A program made the position numbers and the translations under genes. 64,000 nt of DNA, taken from assembly GCA_000827495.1 (NCBI GenBank), contig KN817518.1:150405-214404 (forward strand), written 5' to 3'. The notes below the pieces were generated by a model that worked only from the letters and a program-made list of their open reading frames with translations, was not told the DNA's origin and searched no databases. Shown one piece after another: positions 11,242 through 24,534 of the stretch. Position 1 is the stretch's first letter. The number at the start of each line of letters is the position of its first letter. The stretch is from Hypholoma sublateritium FD-334 SS-4. Its lineage: Eukaryota; Basidiomycota; Agaricomycetes; Agaricales; Strophariaceae.

Positions 11242-13965
11242 CTAAAGGACCAATTCCTCCAACTGGTAAAGGCCAATGTCCGCTGCGACACCAGCCGCCG
11301 CACCAACGCCCTTCCGGCGCTGCCTCCAGTCACCCTTCTGCTTCTCGCGGTCGCGCTCCTGCTGTGGGATCAGGGACTCCTTCACTGCCTTGTCCTGTGC
11401 GATCGCGAACGGTTCTAACGGCCCGCGGAGCGTCTCGGCGGCGCCCGCGAAGGCAATCTCGGGGTTGAGCTGGGTGTAGATGCTCCGCAGCACTTTATGC
11501 GCGGGCGCGTGCTGCAACAGCGTGAGGAAGGACGCATCGAGGATTACCTGGATGAAGTCCACGATCTAAACGGACCTGAGTCAGCAAAGACCGTCTACAC
11601 AGCACGTAAACAAGAGATAGTTCCTAGACGGAGTGCACACCTTTTCTAGTGGCGGCACATCCTTACTGCTGCCCTTGCCCTCATGCTTACGTCCGGTGAC
11701 GACCCAGATACCCAGCTCCGTCTTTTTGATGTCCTTCTTCGACGGCATGAGCTGTTTCTCCATGTTCGTACGTTGCGCGATCCAGTCGTTTAAGGTGTGC
11801 AAGATCGCTGTGAGCTCGGTGGCTTCAGGGATGTACCGGTGGACGGCGACGAGCAATGGGCCCCGCGACGTGGGATATGTTGCTGCCAGCCCAAGCATGG
11901 TGGGCAGAGGCGGGATGTGGCTGGCAACGAGGGCAACGGGGAGGTCGACGTCCATGCCGTCGGCGATGACGGTGGCGGCTGAAGCTGCCGATGCGCTGTG
12001 GTGGGCCACGACGAAGCGCAGACATTCAATTATTTCTGCTTCGTTCAGATCGAGGACCTTGCTGAAAGCGGTTTCAATAGATTTCTGCAAAACAAAACAA
12101 AAAAAGGATGTTTAGATATGTGAGGGTATGGAAATGAACTCCTACATACCCAATCGTCTCTGGCCCGCAGGGCACCCAAAAGCCCACCTGGTGTAGGGAC
12201 CATCGCGCTGGATACAACGCGCTTATCGAGGAGATATTGCACGATGTCCGGGGCATACGCGACATCTGAAGCGGCAACCGCCGCTTTTGCATCTACTGCC
12301 GGCGGCTGCAGCACAGTGTTGAGGAGCTCCTTGACGAAATTGTAATCCAAGCTAGCCAAGACGGCATCCTCCCTGGCTGGCGCCCACTTCATGAACGCGG
12401 CGACTGCGGCCTGCGGCCGTCCCGCCTGCATTGCCGTCTGCATGGTCGCCAGCATCTTTGCGCGGGCGACTTCCTCCTCACTTTGCTTGACCCCGCCATC
12501 GCCCTGCTCGATCGCAGTGTGGAGCCATTTCTTCCCCGCCGCACCGCGTCCCATAGCGCCCGCAATTGTGGAGGCGGTAGGAACGGAATAGGGCACGACG
12601 AGGAGCACCGAGGTCGTTTTGTTGTCTGGCGTGTCGGAGGACAATATGAGTATGGCCTGGCCTAGGACTTGCGTGTGGTTCTTTGACTCGTTCTGGACGC
12701 CGTGGACGAGGCGAATTTGGAGAGTGGACGCGGAAAGGACGGATGGGATGGAGAACGTGTGCGAAGCCAGGAGGACAGAGAATTGAACATCCCAGAGCAG
12801 GATAGTTATCTCTCGAGAGGAGATTGCGGCTAGGAGCACATGAGAGGAAGTGAGGGCGAGTAGGGAGATGGGAAGACTGGAGGCAGAGGAGATGAAGGAG
12901 AATCCTGTCAGATGAAGTGGGGTCGACAGAGGGGAGATTTTGTCCGAGGATAAACGATAGGATGAAAGAGTCCCATCGAGACCTAATAAGAAGTAAACAT
13001 TCAGGTTCGGAGAAATTAGCGGCGCGAGACATGGCGCACATAGTACACTTAGGACGCCTGCCCTACTGCACGAAACACTGACTACTTTCTGTTGCACATA
13101 ATTAACGAAGCCACTATAATCGGTAAATTGACTGTACCTGGCTGTCAATAGAGATTTCGTGTTCACACTGTTCCGATATGGAGTTTGCATCGTCGATGGC
13201 GTATATTCTCAGGTTCGTAGTGTTGTTTGTTCCAGCCTGGCATAATAGTAGGATGGCTCCGTTCTGAAAGGTCGAGAATGGCGTAGTATCGGCAGCGTAT
13301 AAGGATACGTATATGACATTCGAAGACTTGGACGAGGCCGATGCTTTGACTTCTAGTGATTCTGCGTTTATTACTGAAATTTCTCCCTTTGTTGAAACAG
13401 CGACGAGTGTGTCAGAGAGCTCTGGGCATGCGTATAGGCCGTATGCGGTTTGACCTTCTGATAGCTGGCAACTAATTAGTTAGTATTAGAGAAATTATTG
13501 AAATCAAAAGACGCACGACAACGTTGCTCTTCTTGTCTTTTCTCTTCCCGCTCGAACTGTCGTCCTGCCACATCCATAATAAACGCCCAGACTCCTCATT
13601 GGATGATAGTTCCGGCGATGTAGATATAATAGCATATGTCGATGATGCCTGACTCGAAGACGACGGCAGTGACAGCGGTGGGCAAGCGAAGGACGTCGAA
13701 GGACCCAACGTATGAGATATCACCGGGTGCAAAGTAGACACCTAGAACCAATGTAAGCGGACTTCTTATGAGTAGTTTCTGTACTCACGTCGATGATGTG
13801 GATGCCATCTGCTTGAGCGGCTACAGTAACATATCCGTCGGTAGTGTTTGATTTTTTGTAACTCGCGGCAAAGACTCCAGGACCGTGTTTTTTTGAGCCC
13901 TTTGAAAGAGAAGACGACGTGTAGGTTTCTAGCACAAAATGGTCATTGATTGTGGAGCCTGTCAT
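11242..13965 (-). CDS. Nucleolar beta-propeller protein, probable t-UTP/Utp8- or NOL11-like small-subunit processome factor
   Basis: Six exons on the minus strand: 13965-13789, 13741-13517, 13464-13138, 13088-12150, 12084-11641 and 11565-11242, about 811 residues, all phases consistent. The first half looks like a divergent beta-propeller with repeated strand-like patches (DGYVTVAAQADGIHIIDVS, LVAVSTKGEISVINAES, ILLLCQAGT, ISSREITILLWDV). The second half is helical and includes a Lys-rich linker (GRKHEGKGSSKD), then VDFIQVILDASFLTLLQH and a basic QERDREKQKGDWRQRRKG stretch close to the C-terminus. This layout, an N-terminal propeller followed by a helical C-terminal domain, is that of Utp8/NOL11-class proteins acting in rRNA transcription and early pre-rRNA processing. 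The family call is inference; the gene model is firmer. Confidence 0.8.
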
Positions 13966-14550
13966 TGCATCCCGATGTTCTCCTACGACAAATGATGTGG
14001 TTGAGCGTAGAAAAGCGTACAGTGCGAGTCATGACATCTCCATCACATGGTTTTCGGTGGGAAGAAAAATTTTGTAGATTTTTTGTGATTTTATTTGGAA
14101 GGAAACCCACCAAAATAATGCGATTTCCGTCGTCTTCTCATTTTTTCCCACGGTGTTTCACTTTTTGGGCCCTTCAAGAAAAAAAAACAGGCTCCGAATC
14201 AATATTTATCGAAGAGAAAATGTCAATGAAAGGTAGAAATGATGCTAATTAGCGCCCTGATTGAAATTTACATGTTTTCTTCCCGATTGGGAAGCATCTC
14301 GTAGGATATAGTGGATGTGACCGTAACTGTGACATGCCATATATGGAAGGTGTGAACGTAGGGTTAGGGTCTTGTTTCACTTTTGAGGGCCGAAATCAGA
14401 TCAAATTTTTGAAAACTTGTCGGATCGGGCTGAAATTCACACCAAAGGTAGCCCTCGCCTATCTGAGCTCATTTCTGGTGTTTTTAGGAAATTTCGGGTG
14501 ACAAGAAAAATGTAGTTCCAAAAGTGGTATTTTTGTTTGTTTACTGATGG
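13966..14550. other. AT-rich intergenic region
   Basis: Upstream of the beta-propeller gene. AT-rich, with a short telomere-like motif TAGGGTTAGGGT at 14359-14370. No gene is supported. Confidence 0.45.
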
Positions 14551-16755
14551 ATCAGTGGATGCGAAGTGATGACTCGCACTGTACTGCTATTTTTCAGCCG
14601 GTCCGCCGGACCCGGCATCTCGCTTCCCTTCTGTTACATAAGCTGAATACAGATCCCGTTCGTTTCCAACTTGAACTGCCATTTGCAAGCCGTTTGGTCA
14701 TGATGATGGAAAGACTTTCTCTTGTTCTGCCACCTCCGCGTACGGTATTGAGGTCAACGAAGCAAGACTACGTATAATGGACTGGCTTTTCCGCGACCCA
14801 AGAGATTTTGAAGCTCAGAACTCCGGCAATGCTCTTACTTATAACCATGGCCCAAACATGGCCGATGGACTCGAGACACTTCTTCATGGCGCTCTACATT
14901 CTCTTGTGCTTAGCGCAAACTAGGCAAAATCCGACACCGCTCTACCTACTACAGTGGTCGGGAATGCGCCATCGAGCATCGCTCAATCGACTCAATTGAG
15001 TTTGTCTGCACACACTGAAGAGGCACTCACTAGGCCTAGATTACCATTCCCTCTTTCCTCAAGGCCAATATTATACCCCTTCGATATTCATACAACAATT
15101 CGCAGTCTTGGATAATCTCCGGACCAAATGTTCCGATATCAGCGATATCGGGTTCGAGGGGGGAAAACTACGTAATACTACATCCTCGCTTCACTGGTTT
15201 ACCCTTCGCTTGACTGAGAACGAGCGGAAAAATCGCGGGAATCTAATGGGGACACCCTCGACCTTGGAGCAATTAATAGGGATTGGTCGAGCTTAGTGTG
15301 GACAACCCATAAGATTTACAGCAGATCGTACTCTGGTTAGTGTCAAAAGCCTGTATTATATCTAGGATTGATCGCGTACTGCAGCTTAAAGGGGGAAACG
15401 TCAGTGTTGGATATATCGACAGCAGCGTATCTCTCCTTTCGAAGCATGAAACCGTGTTTCTGGATACAAAGTCTGCAGTTTTCAACGAAGGCAACGCGTC
15501 AGGAAAATTCCTCGGCAAACACTGATTTCTCTTCATCAAACCGCCTTCTGCTGCTGCGGTGGCTGATCATCTGAATCTCGTCACGACCTTCTTGTCGCCT
15601 CAATATCAATCCTTGCAACCCCCTAGTTCACGGATGTGGGTCGACCTCTGAGACAGAGAAAGGCAAAATTCGTCGACAGCGGTCTTTTGAGCGGACGAAT
15701 AATGTCCGATTAGCATAAGATGCACGTCGACGCTTTTCCCCCAAAGAGGTCTTCCATGACTGTTTCGTTTCTCGCAGAATTACCACAGACGTGACATACT
15801 TGCCCAGCATCTATCCACCACCCATATTAGTGAAGCGCCAGCAAAGCTCCGAACAGCATGAAGAAGGAGAAATTCCTGCAGGCCCACTTCACGACCCTGC
15901 CTTCTCTATTACAAGTAGACTTCCCGGCGAGATTGGAGGAAGGCCAGTGTTAATAACGGCCTGAGAGGGCCTTCAATTAATACCTCCCGATGCGGAGATA
16001 TAACAATATTACATCCAACAATTTTCCTGCACCCGTGGACCAGTCATCCCCTGCTATCCGGAAGGTACCAGCAGCGGCGGAGCCATGCGCGACGCTCTGG
16101 TCACTGCATACCCCCAATGTACAGCTTGTCCGCCGCATTCGGTATAATAAACCCAGGAGATCAATAGTACGACTGTGCTCGAAGAGGGCAACGTCAGTGT
16201 GTCCCGCCTCATGTCCATGGTGCTACACTTTGTCTTTCACCTCTCCCTCGATTGTCAAGGGAAGAGCGATGGCCTCAAGGTGAATTTGCACGAGGTGGCC
16301 ATTGTTGTATAGTGGGTGCCTCCCAAGGACACCCCGCAAGGCCTGTACGTACGGCGCTTGAAGGTAGAAATACATTCATGCCCCAGATCTACCGTCAAGC
16401 TCCGCTTGCACATCGAAATATGCATCCGTACTTCGCGGTTGTGGTCGCCACTCTGCGGCGTGCGGCTGATTCTCTGCTGTTCCAGGATCTTGGCATATTG
16501 CTTCTCATGGAGTCGGTCGCGTCTGGGCCCTTTTTTTCTGCAGGAGGAAATTATCCCACAGCCAGTAGAAATCACTCCGCCTTACCCTCAGAGAAGACCA
16601 CTTCGGGTTGCGTTCACAAAGCCCTCTCACGCATGATGATGGCGTCCTTCGAAGCGATTAAAAACAAATACGAGCGCGGAGCAGCTCCAGCCTGGTCACT
16701 ATCTCCTCCGAACACCACCAGCGGCTGCGCCCTATATCTTGATAACGGACGTTAA
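14551..16755 (+). pseudogene. Decayed coding-like region (unidentified gene remnants)
   Basis: Several stretches in different plus-strand frames look protein-like but are interrupted by stops or frame changes, and I could not join them with convincing splice sites. Examples are NSGNALTYNHGPNMADGLET near 14.82 kb, LQLKGGNVSVGYIDSSVS near 15.38 kb, GKSDGLKVNLHEVAIVV near 16.27 kb followed by a stop, and an open frame at 16252-16755. Two possible readings remain: an eroded gene with frameshifts, or a lineage-specific multi-exon gene that I cannot resolve. I do not recognise the family. Confidence 0.3.
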
Positions 16756-18170
16756 TTATTGATTGGATGATATGTGGCGCATCGTGCCCCGGAAGGACTC
16801 ATGCGAAGCAGTCGATATAGGACCGGTTACGATACTCAAAACCTCTACTCATTGCTTCACGGCAGAAGCCGCCTTCGGCTATTAGATTTACCCTGTCATT
16901 AATATCACATCAAGAAATTTTGGGAGTCCAGCGCAGCCGCTACATAGGACTGCTTCAATCCGATTATACTTGCAACATGAACAATGATCAAAACGACCAT
17001 GTCAACCTCGGAGCTTTCCTACATCGAAGTCAATTGGACTCTGTGTGGGCGTTGGACTGCGCCGTTTGATGAAGGAGCGCCCGGCACTGTTCTGGGTGCG
17101 GTTTTGAATACGACTGAACGCTATTTGGCGCAAATTAAAGCTGATGCAGGCCCTGGTGCGTTGCATAGACTCAGGGAGTGGCATGCAGACGGTCTTCTGA
17201 CTAACCAACAAAAATAGATAGTGATTGATCAAGTTGGACGCGGGGCTTTGATTTCACAACTGAAGTCTGACATGTGTGCCCCTCCGATATACCTTGAAGC
17301 CCTTTAGGCGCGACTTGTCGGAAAAATTCGGCTGTGCGTCCTTCGCACGATAACCTTCTCCAACTCCTTCTTTTCTTATATGTGGAGTTGCGGCGAACAA
17401 GGGGATTATAGCGACTCGGCGGTACATCGTGTCGTTTCGCATGACCGGTGAGTCCGAGCTGCGTAGTGCAGTATCTGCCGCTACATTACCTTGACACACA
17501 GAGGGCGTGATTAACAAGTACTGAGTACTGAGCTCCGACCTTCAAAACTGAAAACTGGTAAGAGATCGTAATTTAGCCCAACATAAGTCTGAGTTGTAGT
17601 GCGCCAGCCTAAAAATTCGGTCAGAATAATGGAAGTTTGAATGCAACGCAAAAGGAAAAGCTGGCCCAGATCTGCCGAAGAAGTGTTTCAATCCATTTAC
17701 CTTGAATTTACCGTAATTCACAGGGGTAACGATAAAAAATGACGGATAACAATATTACATACTGCCCTGGCGCACGGGCGCCTAAACAATCGGTGGAGTT
17801 TAGGGTAAGTGATAGCACAGATCCGAATAAATTTTGAAAAATTAGACGAAGGATATCACGGCTAAGGTTCTCGACTTTAAGTTAATTCATGGTCTCTTGA
17901 ATTGAATTGTGCACTAGTCAGTAGTAGGCTGTGCACTTGCTGTACACGTTTAAAAAGTGAGTTTGGCCCAATAAGTTATGTAATCCGGGCCGACGTACCG
18001 CGATCACGAGATCACACAAGTGGAATGTCCTGCAAGACCTGTTCAAGTTGTGTTCAAGACTCCAGTTGAAACTCACTACAGCAAGCAACCGAGTGGCGAG
18101 TAGCCAATCCCTGAGCAAGACATATCTATCTGAAACTGGTATTCAGGCGTGAAGAGCCGGTCCTCTGTTC
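16756..18170. other. Intergenic region
   Basis: Holds a 77-residue open frame at 16984-17217 (+) without recognised motifs, and otherwise low-complexity AT-rich sequence leading into the lipoyltransferase gene. No gene is supported with confidence. Confidence 0.4.
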
Positions 18171-20061
18171 ATGTACTTTTGTTTACAAGCAACACGTCGC
18201 GCCGCACCCGCTTTTGGCGCGAACATATTCTCGAGGTGGACTCAACGCTGCCAGCAGATCCGGAGATTTAGCGCCGAAACATCTACTGCCCAAGCCATAG
18301 ACTCCGACCATGAAATATATGTCTCGACGTCGATAAACCCGTATTTCAATCTTAGTTTAGAAGATTGGTAAGTGACAAACGTCATCGCATTAAGTTTGAT
18401 GTAGAACTTGCCTTGACGAAAGCTCTCACCCATATCCGCGCGCACAGGCTGTTTCGCCACTCTCCGGAAACAAAGCCCCTTCTGCTAATCTATCGGGACG
18501 CCCCTTGCGTAGTCATTGGTAGGAACCAAAATCCATGGACGGAACTTAATTTCCCGGCCCTGCGCGCAGCAAATACTCCATTTTTACGCCGAAGAAGCGG
18601 TGGGGGAGCTGTTTATCATGTCCGTACTCATATTACATCCTCGCGCTGATCTGTAAATATTTCAAGTCGATTTATCATTGGATTGTACCCCTTAGGATTT
18701 GGGCAACACCAACTTCTCAATCCATCTTCCTAGAATGTCTTTTGATCGACACGCAACAGGAAGATTAGTGCTTCGTGCTGTACAGTCTCTGGGAATTGAT
18801 GCACATCTTAACGACCGTAACGACATTTGCGTAGGTCTTGAAAAGATGAGTACCCTGTTTCTCATCTATCCTGCGTTTATGCCACCGTGTGTGAAGTTTC
18901 CAGTACAGTTCGGGGGGACGTATTAATCATCATTTTCTGTTTCTTGGTTTTTTATTTTGTTTGAAATTTACTAATCTGTATCTCCCCTCTCTTTACGTTT
19001 CAGGATCTGCCTATAAGATTGTCAATAAGCGTGCTTACCACCACGGCACCATGCTTTTAACCACGCAACTTTCTGCGTTAGGCGACTTCTTGCGACCGCA
19101 GGCCGTTAGTATATCTCATATCTCTGTTAAAGCACGGCCAGAATCAGTCCAGACGGTCCATGCGTGGACTTCCCCAGCATATGGACTTTCTTTGTCAATC
19201 CCGGTCACGGAAGTCTCTTGGGGACCTTCACAGGGTTGTAGATATGTCGTCCCCCTTCTCATCTTCGGGCGGGGTGTGGGCGGGGTGTGCATATATGTCT
19301 TCTGATTCTGGCTTCCTGTGGGCGACGCACTGAATTCCATTGACAGAAAAATATAATTACCAAAGGCGTGGCCTCCGTGCGCTCACCGGTTTGCAATCTG
19401 CAAAAATACGCCGCCAGTGCCATGCACGAGACGTTCACCTCCGCCGTGGTCGCTGAGTTCCGCAAGGAGTACGGAATCACGAGTGAAGTACGATTTTTTC
19501 CTCGATTTTAAATGCTAGACTGACACGAAGATATGCATTAGCTTTGCACGGCCACAGAGTCACAGGGCACCGCCGTGGATTACATCCAGCGGGGGATGGA
19601 CGAACTGAATGTAATACATCACTTTTACTCTCTTACTGCTATCGAGCTGACCACGGTATCTGGGAACTCCAATCAGACTTGGGAATGGGCGTACGGGCAG
19701 ACACCCTCATTCACACACACAATGGCCCACGCCTTTCCATGGGGGGACGTAGTGCGCGATATCCCCTGCCTTGCTTACACTCTAGACTGACCATTATTGG
19801 CAGGTTGCTCAAATAAATTCGAAGCACGGCCTGATCTTGGACGTCTCCCTCACGGCAAAAAATACCCGGATGGGGGCTACTTTCATTAAAGACCTGAATC
19901 GGCAATGTCAAGCACTGTATACCGGACAACGGTACGGTCACCTCCGGCAGAATGAGGCCCATCCAGCTGCCACGCCGCTTACGCGCAATCTGGGGAATGA
20001 ATGGACTGAGGCTCTGCGAGACGTTGATGAATGGCTTTTACGGACTACCTCCGCCGGTTAG
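18171..20061 (+). CDS. LIPT1: Mitochondrial lipoyltransferase / lipoate-protein ligase (LIPT1/LplA family)
   Basis: Transfers lipoyl groups to E2 and H subunits of 2-oxoacid dehydrogenases and the glycine cleavage system. Eight exons (18171-18367, 18448-18619, 18696-18849, 19004-19125, 19347-19487, 19542-19610, 19647-19748, 19804-20061) give about 404 residues. The Arg-rich N-terminus fits a mitochondrial presequence. Family motifs are NPYFNLSLEDWLF, then RRRSGGGAVYHDLGNTNFS across intron 2, a lysine in GLEKM, YKIVNKRAYHHGTMLL, then TKGVASVRSPVCNLQ and QTWEWAYGQTP. At the intron 3 junction, conventional GT/AG splicing gives KMRSAYK where LplA proteins usually have K-V-S-G-S-A-Y. Either the true splice sites differ or this loop has changed. 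The intron 2 donor is GTCCGT, which is unusual but keeps the frame. Confidence 0.92.
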
Positions 20062-21981
20062 ACGCGTCAAAGTATATCTAGGTCACGCCGTCCTGGTCCT
20101 TAGTACCCTGAGACGCCTGAATTCGTGGCGTTCGTGTGCCAATCGAATCAACCCTGGACTTCTGGACAACATGGTCTTACTCCACCATATCTACACAATC
20201 TAATATTATTATTCATGCCGACAGAAAATCGGGTACAGGCGCGAAGATCCGTGCTAGTGCAAACTATTTTGGATATTGCACACCCTATGGAATTAAACAC
20301 TACTGGCTCGCGTTCATAGAATTCGTTTCAATCACGACAGTGCAGCATTTACCCTCTCTTGCCATAAAGTTAGGGACCTTTCACGCTGTTGAACTTTTCG
20401 GAAATTTGAGAAAACATTCGCCGTTTGTTCATCGTTGTGAAATCTCAGATGAGTATGTTTACTTTACGCAAGGGTATTTCGAACGACGCAAGAGCAGACC
20501 CAACCCTGGTCTGGCCGCTTATCTTTCTGTCGAGATATTTTCGTACTGAACCAAGTAAAAATTGATCTGCTCGTGTGTGCTTGGGTACTGAGACAACTCA
20601 AGGTGGTAGCGTCTGGAAGGTAGTGTATAAAGGCGCCGAAGAACCAAGGAAGTGAACTGAGCCATCATCGTTGATAAAGTCCACCAGCATGGCGCGTTTA
20701 CTGGTATATGTGAGGTAGTCATGTTCACAGGGCCAGGATTTGATATACAAGCTGTTGTTTGGCTGAAGATAACAAAGGAAACGCTTTAAAGTTTTATGCT
20801 GCTCGCAAATGTCGCTGGCGCAACGGGGGTGGCCTATATAGAGTCATGATCGGTATTACTTCGCAGTTTGCCAGTCGAGTGACGAATCTAATTTTCTTAC
20901 CAGTTGTCCTCGTTTATGGCCAGTCAGTTCCTTGTCCCGGCTCATCATCATAGCGTCCCAGTTGTCCACAGAGTAGCGAGGGGGCTGCATATTCGGAAAG
21001 ATCAATAACTCATATATTTCCGATGATTCCGGTCTCTTCAGACCTTTCCTTGGTTCTGAGCACGCATGGAAACATTGGCAAGCGTGCCCGCAGCGCCAAA
21101 CATAGCGGTGAGGAGTCCTGACAGAGACTGAGCATCACAAGGTTCGCACAGGTTCGATGTGAAGGCAGTACATACCAAACGGAATAAGCGCCTCCCAAGG
21201 AACGGGCATAGTGACTTAGTGCGTAGCGGCAGGTATATATCTCAATACGCCAACCTATACGGTCACGGAAGACGCTGTAGACAGAGCAAGAAGACGGATG
21301 GCGGCGAGCGGAAAGAGGTGGATGAGAATTTGCTCTTGTTTACATATCGGCATAACCGCCCATCAATTGATCATTTTTGGGCAACGTAAGTCATCAAATA
21401 CGTTTAAACGCTCCCGTGGGCTCCCGTCGTACATGGTAAAGCGGCTGTGAATGATTTTTTCTAAGGCGTCTATTTATCTGAGGGGAGCCGCAAACACAAA
21501 TCAAACATTGCACAATTTTAGGTTGTTACTCGACAACTGCCACGCGCAAGCCACGCGACCGACTCCGGGGTCACGCAGTCTGAAGCGCTGGCCTGCAAAC
21601 GGCTGCTACAGTCAGTGGAGCTGCCGCGGAGTGACTAGTCAACCTGCACTTGAAGGAATAACGCAGCAGGGGTTGGCATGTAAGGTTTTTTAAGTAGGCG
21701 TAGGAAATAAATGGTTCGATCTTTGTCCGGACAAGGCAAGCGATGTTCGACGTAGAGTCGCTAAGCGAGACTGCCACAACTAAGTTATGGATTTCGACGA
21801 AAAACAAGTGCATTTTAAGATAAAGTAAGAGGTTGACATAAGAGGTTGACGGAACGGGTATATCAAGGATAATATAAGGAATGGCCAGATTCCATGATGA
21901 TGTACGGAGGATGACAGTAGCGACAATACAAACGCAGAAACTGAAAAAACGGTACTGAGTAAGAAGGTGGGGGATGTTTGA
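20062..21981. other. Intergenic region
   Basis: About 1.9 kb between the lipoyltransferase and the first orphan gene. The longest open frame (20136-20549, +, 137 codons) shows no recognisable motif, and I see no tRNA-like box pair, transposon ends or repeats. No gene is supported. Confidence 0.45.
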
Positions 21982-22861
21982 TCAGGTGTGGGGATTCTCG
22001 TCGACAGCATTCGGGATGAAGTAGTTAGAGTCTGCAGTCCTCCCTTCCTCCGCGACTTCGCCTCCTGATATTTCTGCGTAATCATAATTCGAGATTCTTG
22101 GAACCGTTTCGACCCAGTTCCCAAAGCCTGGTGGAGGAGTGGATTGCAGAACAAGCGCTCGGACTTCTTCGACTGTGGGTGCCACTGGAGCGGACAAGTA
22201 AGGTACTGTGCCGGGATGGGGAGTGTATATTCCAGTAGAATTGTACCCGTGAACAAAGTTACTGGCAGGTGAGTCGGTGATATTCACTTGAAGTCGGCTT
22301 TGATAGTCCCACTGAAGGTTATTCTGAAAATCGTTGGTATCCTCAGGCTCGGCCGCGCCGTGACTGCCACATTCGTTGTACACGGAGCTGCTGTCTTCAT
22401 AATAGGCGTCTACGAGCAGATTGTTCGTCTCCGGCTGCCATCGACAGTAGTATTGCGTACCATTGTCAGATATAGGCGGATATATATTGACAGCGGAGTA
22501 GTTGTCGGGTAGAACAGGCATAGGATACGGAAGAAGACCCGGGGACCATTGAAATGGTTGGGGCTGGGTATTGCCAAAGTGCGGCTCGATGTAGTTCGAG
22601 CTAGCAGCCGAGCGAGCCTCATGGTGGATCAAATGCGCTTCTTCGGAGAAGTTGACAGCCTTGGACGCAGCGGATTCTCCGGAAAGATGGAGAGGTTGCT
22701 TGGAGAATCCTGGGCGTACCCTGTCAAAGTTGTTGTCGAAGAACTAATATTCATGGACGTCAGTGATGGTTCAGGATAAAGAGACGTAGGCATGTGCGTA
22801 CGCTACGAGGATAACCTTTCAGCCTCCTGTGAATGCTTCTCGGTTTCTTTTCGGCAGGCAT
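21982..22861 (-). CDS. Orphan protein A: short basic N-terminus, Tyr/Asn/Pro/Ser-rich acidic body
   Basis: Two exons are proposed: 22861-22802, encoding MPAEKKPRSIHRRLKGYPRS, and 22743-21982, joined in phase 0 by an intron with GTACGC...TATTAG ends. The product is about 273 residues. The body is rich in Tyr, Asn, Pro, Ser and acidic residues, with no membrane segment, signal peptide or catalytic motif. Such composition is often intrinsically disordered and is seen in transcription activation regions; that is inference only. It resembles the neighbouring gene at 24535-25306 in exon layout, basic N-terminus and a shared SSNY-x(4)-FG patch. An alternative upstream ATG exists at about 22942. I do not recognise the family. 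Confidence 0.55.
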
Positions 22862-24534
22862 GTTGGGAGTGGGGAAGGAGGCGAAATTGGGTGACCTCTT
22901 GTGTCGACTTTCCTTCCAATAAATAGTATGCAATCTCTTCACCCGGTTTGAAGCCGATGCAATCTACTACCTCATGTCTTCACACCGCTGCGAGTTCGCA
23001 TGTAGATTTCAGGTCAAGCAAAGCAATCTCAAGCCGATAACCCAGGAGGTTTCATCTGAGTACACAAATATCTTACTTGCCGCAAGAAGTTGAAGAACCG
23101 CTTTCTATGAAATTTAATGTTATCTTGACCGAGTGAGGTTACTGTGTACCAGGATGTCGAAGGCCTCCAGAGGCCAGAATTACTGCGACTATCCATGAAG
23201 TCGGCGATCTTGGTTCGATCTGTCCGGCTCGGGAGAAGAATAAGAACCCCGGACGGAAAACGCTCGTGCAGCAGCAATATGAACAGTTCCGATCAAACTG
23301 AGCTGCGGGGAAACCCGAGGCCTGCATGAGAATGGGCGCGGAGTGTTAATTTTTTTATGGCTGAGGCACTCTGATAATAATTGAAGTGAATGATAATCCT
23401 ATGGCATAGAAAAATTACTGATTCTTAGAAGCCCTGCCTTGTCGATTCAATTCTGCTGTTTGCGCAGTAAGCTGGTTCGTCGTTCGTAGCATGTCTTCCA
23501 CGAGGCATATCCAAGAGAGATAAGCAATTTCCTAGGATTGCTGACTAGCAAATCATTTTTTGTGATCTCTATACTTCAAACAACAGTATAATAGTACCGG
23601 TCATCAGGCGAAGTGGTAGATCGAAAGACGATTTGCAACATTAATCTATGATCCGGAGGCCATAGAGATAAGCAGAAGTGGAAGGATCTTGTATGGCTAA
23701 AATTCCATAGACCTTGGATTGGTATGTGATCATTGAAAAAGACGGTCGCATGGACCATGATTATAGTTCGCAGTTCCACTTCGGTTTGGAATGTTGAATG
23801 CAAACCGGAAACCCCTGCCGCTGAGACTTCTGCACTATAGTTTTTCCTCAATTAGTCGTAGATGTTCTAGAATTGGACATCTTCGATTCTTGCCCATTTT
23901 GTGTATGCTTTGATTGTGGGCACAACTATTCCTGATTGAATCCTGACGGTGGAAGGCTTCGGAGACTATTTCGAGCAATCAGTTTATTTTTTGAAGAAAC
24001 TGGAGATACGCACACCTTTCGATGCTGTTGCACAATACACGCCATGCAATCGCGTGTTGTGCGTGGTCATATGGCATCCTTATCTTTATCCACAAGCCTC
24101 GACAGCCACGCCTCACAGGCGCCTAACTACGTCACCAATGTCAAGCATCCGGATCAAACATTTTCGTCATCATTACTCTGCCGTAGGTTACGCCTAGGTA
24201 CCCGTAGGCAAATACGTTATAATTGTCAATGCCTATGTATAACTTGGGATCTATCAGATGACCAACCATGAGATGCCCCTGGGCCTTTGTACCTTACACA
24301 TGCGCTAAAAGCGTGAAACTGGGGCGACTGCACGTGGAGAGACGCAATTACTTGTATCCTGTTTGCCATACATATCCTCAACGTCAATGAAGGGATCCAT
24401 TGATGCACAATGGATGGACATCAATATGGTTTTATGGAAATATGCGCTTTCTTTTCAGGGCACAATGTAAGGTACTTATACGATATGCCCTTGATATGCC
24501 CACCGTATCATGGTTTATGTTTATGAAAGTGATA
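22862..24534. other. Intergenic region between the two orphan genes
   Basis: About 1.7 kb, AT-rich. Open frames on both strands are short and without motifs. I see no RNA gene or repeat that I can support. Confidence 0.45.

Noticed and set aside
16984..17217. 77-codon open frame on the plus strand with protein-like composition
   Set aside because: Too short and isolated to call; it may belong to the decayed region just upstream.
20136..20549. 137-codon open frame on the plus strand
   Set aside because: No family motif, no plausible upstream exon, and composition unlike the real genes nearby.
21140..21730. Possible tRNA B-box-like GGTTCGA sequences
   Set aside because: No matching A box or cloverleaf arms at the right spacing; the match stops after GGTTCGAT.
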